This document shows, in pieces, positions 63,347 to 64,000 of a DNA stretch of 64,000 nt. The first letter of the stretch is position 1. Every line of letters starts with the position of its first letter. The stretch spans positions 213,501-277,500 of the forward strand of contig NZ_CP015348.1 in NCBI RefSeq assembly GCF_002109325.1. The letters are read 5' to 3'. The notes under the pieces were generated by a model. That model saw only the letters and a list, made by a program, of their open reading frames with translations. It did not search any database and was not told where the DNA came from. This stretch comes from Sporosarcina ureae (GTDB lineage Bacteria > Bacillota > Bacilli > Bacillales_A > Planococcaceae). The translations under genes were made by a program, and so were the position numbers.

Positions 63347-64000
63347 TCAATCAAACTCTTCATATTCATTCGGATGTTGTCCTTCCACTCTTCCAGCTTC
63401 ACCTTTATCCAATGCATCAATTTGTTTCATATCTTCTTCGCTCAGTTCAAAGTCGAATACATCCAGATTAGCTTTTTGATGAGCGTATGACGAGGATTTC
63501 ACGACAGTCAATACGTCGTTCTGTAAGTTCCAGCGAATAATGATTTGTGCAGGTTCTTTGTTGTATTTTTCAGCGATCGAAACAATGGTTTCATTTGTTA
63601 AGACGTCATTTAATTCACGACCTAAAGGACTCCAAGCTTCTGTTACGATTCCACGGCTCTTATTGTATTCAACCAATTCATTATTGTTAAAGTACGGATG
63701 ACGCTCGATTTGGTTGGTCGCTGGTGTGACGCCAGTTTTTTCAATGATTTTCTCCAAATGCTCCGGCAAGAAATTCGATACGCCTATCGTCTTGATCAGT
63801 CCGAATTTCTGTGCATCGACTAACGCTTGCCATGCTTCTTCATATTGACCTTGTTTTGGAAGCGGCCAATGAATCAAGTATTTATCAAAGTAGTCGAGAC
63901 CTAGACGATACAGCGATTCTTGAATCATGAGTATCGCTCTGTCGTAACCGTGTGAATGTCCGGGAAGTTTCGAACTGATGATCAATTCCTCGCGAGGAGT
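63347..64000 (-). CDS. Aldo/keto reductase, 5' end beyond the window
   Basis: NADPH-dependent aldo/keto reductase of the small-molecule class (YtbE/YvgN-like). The frame is open to the window edge; about 217 residues of the usual 275-280 are present, so the N-terminal part with the catalytic Asp/Tyr is off the window. Visible are the LDYFDKYLIHWP (catalytic His), IGVSNFLPEHL, ATNQIERHPYF, AWSPLGR and VKSSSYAHQKANLDVFDFEL coenzyme segment. Confidence 0.92.
   Translation of the reverse strand, partial: TPREELIISSKLPGHSHGYDRAILMIQESLYRLGLDYFDKYLIHWPLPKQGQYEEAWQALVDAQKFGLIKTIGVSNFLPEHLEKIIEKTGVTPATNQIERHPYFNNNELVEYNKSRGIVTEAWSPLGRELNDVLTNETIVSIAEKYNKEPAQIIIRWNLQNDVLTVVKSSSYAHQKANLDVFDFELSEEDMKQIDALDKGEAGRVEGQHPNEYEEFD

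Overview
The window comes from a low- to mid-GC, endospore-forming Gram-positive of the Planococcaceae, most likely Sporosarcina or a close relative. This is inferred from gene content and gene order: a GPR-type small acid-soluble spore protein, a YhcN-type spore lipoprotein, a Spo0E-like phosphatase, B. subtilis-like synteny (dfrA-thyA-ypjP-ypiP-brxB; ypmR-ypmS-msrA-msrB-yozE), many lipobox lipoproteins, strong AGGAGG ribosome sites, and a urea transporter beside a nickel/peptide-type ABC importer. No rRNA, tRNA, CRISPR array, prophage or intact insertion sequence was seen.

Layout. 1-8500: telA, a small conserved protein, odhAB (2-oxoglutarate dehydrogenase), murG and a MATE exporter. 8500-17700: CAP-domain secreted protein (frameshifted start), CobW-type GTPase, S41 protease, deoD, yozE, the msrB/msrA/ypmS/ypmR operon, DegV, hemolysin III, dfrA and thyA. 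18900-27900: spore lipoprotein, ypjP, ypiP-brxB, a C-terminal-only Rpn fragment, an SDR, hslO, a DUF896 protein, a luciferase-like oxidoreductase with an Rrf2 regulator, and a DD-carboxypeptidase. 28100-38900: a frameshifted YhgE-type exporter, a secreted propeller-like protein, a tyrosine-coordinated heme protein (HTHP), SASP, Spo0E-like peptide, a Lon-like protease, YnfA, an acyltransferase, PadR and a metallophosphoesterase. 39300-45200: a five-gene nickel/peptide ABC importer downstream of a urea transporter, plausibly the nickel and substrate supply for a urease encoded elsewhere. 45600-54000: small membrane proteins, then a metal/envelope-stress island (CueP-like and YdhK lipoproteins divergent from a histidine kinase/response regulator pair), CsaA and an M23 lipoprotein. 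54200-64000: M28 aminopeptidase, a second HTHP, alcohol dehydrogenase, Ca/Na antiporter, ABC exporter, AI-2E family protein, OsmC and a partial aldo/keto reductase.

The most unusual content is non-coding. Two arrays of a degenerate element (CTATGAGCG core) repeat at exactly 21 bp; each fills the gap between two convergent genes and lies between their two terminators. A third array, eight units of a GTAT-N6-ATAC inverted repeat at exactly 23 bp, lies upstream of padR. There is also a pair of near-perfect GTTTGC-N6-GCAAAC palindromes upstream of the AI-2E gene, an 11-bp tandem direct repeat between the two-component system and ydhK, and a 15-bp direct repeat upstream of the ABC exporter. Several genes look freshly broken: the CAP protein, the YhgE exporter and ynfA at codon 2. 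Others survive only as fragments. Start codons were moved from the longest reading frame wherever a ribosome site supported it. All functions are from reading the translations by eye; no search was run.
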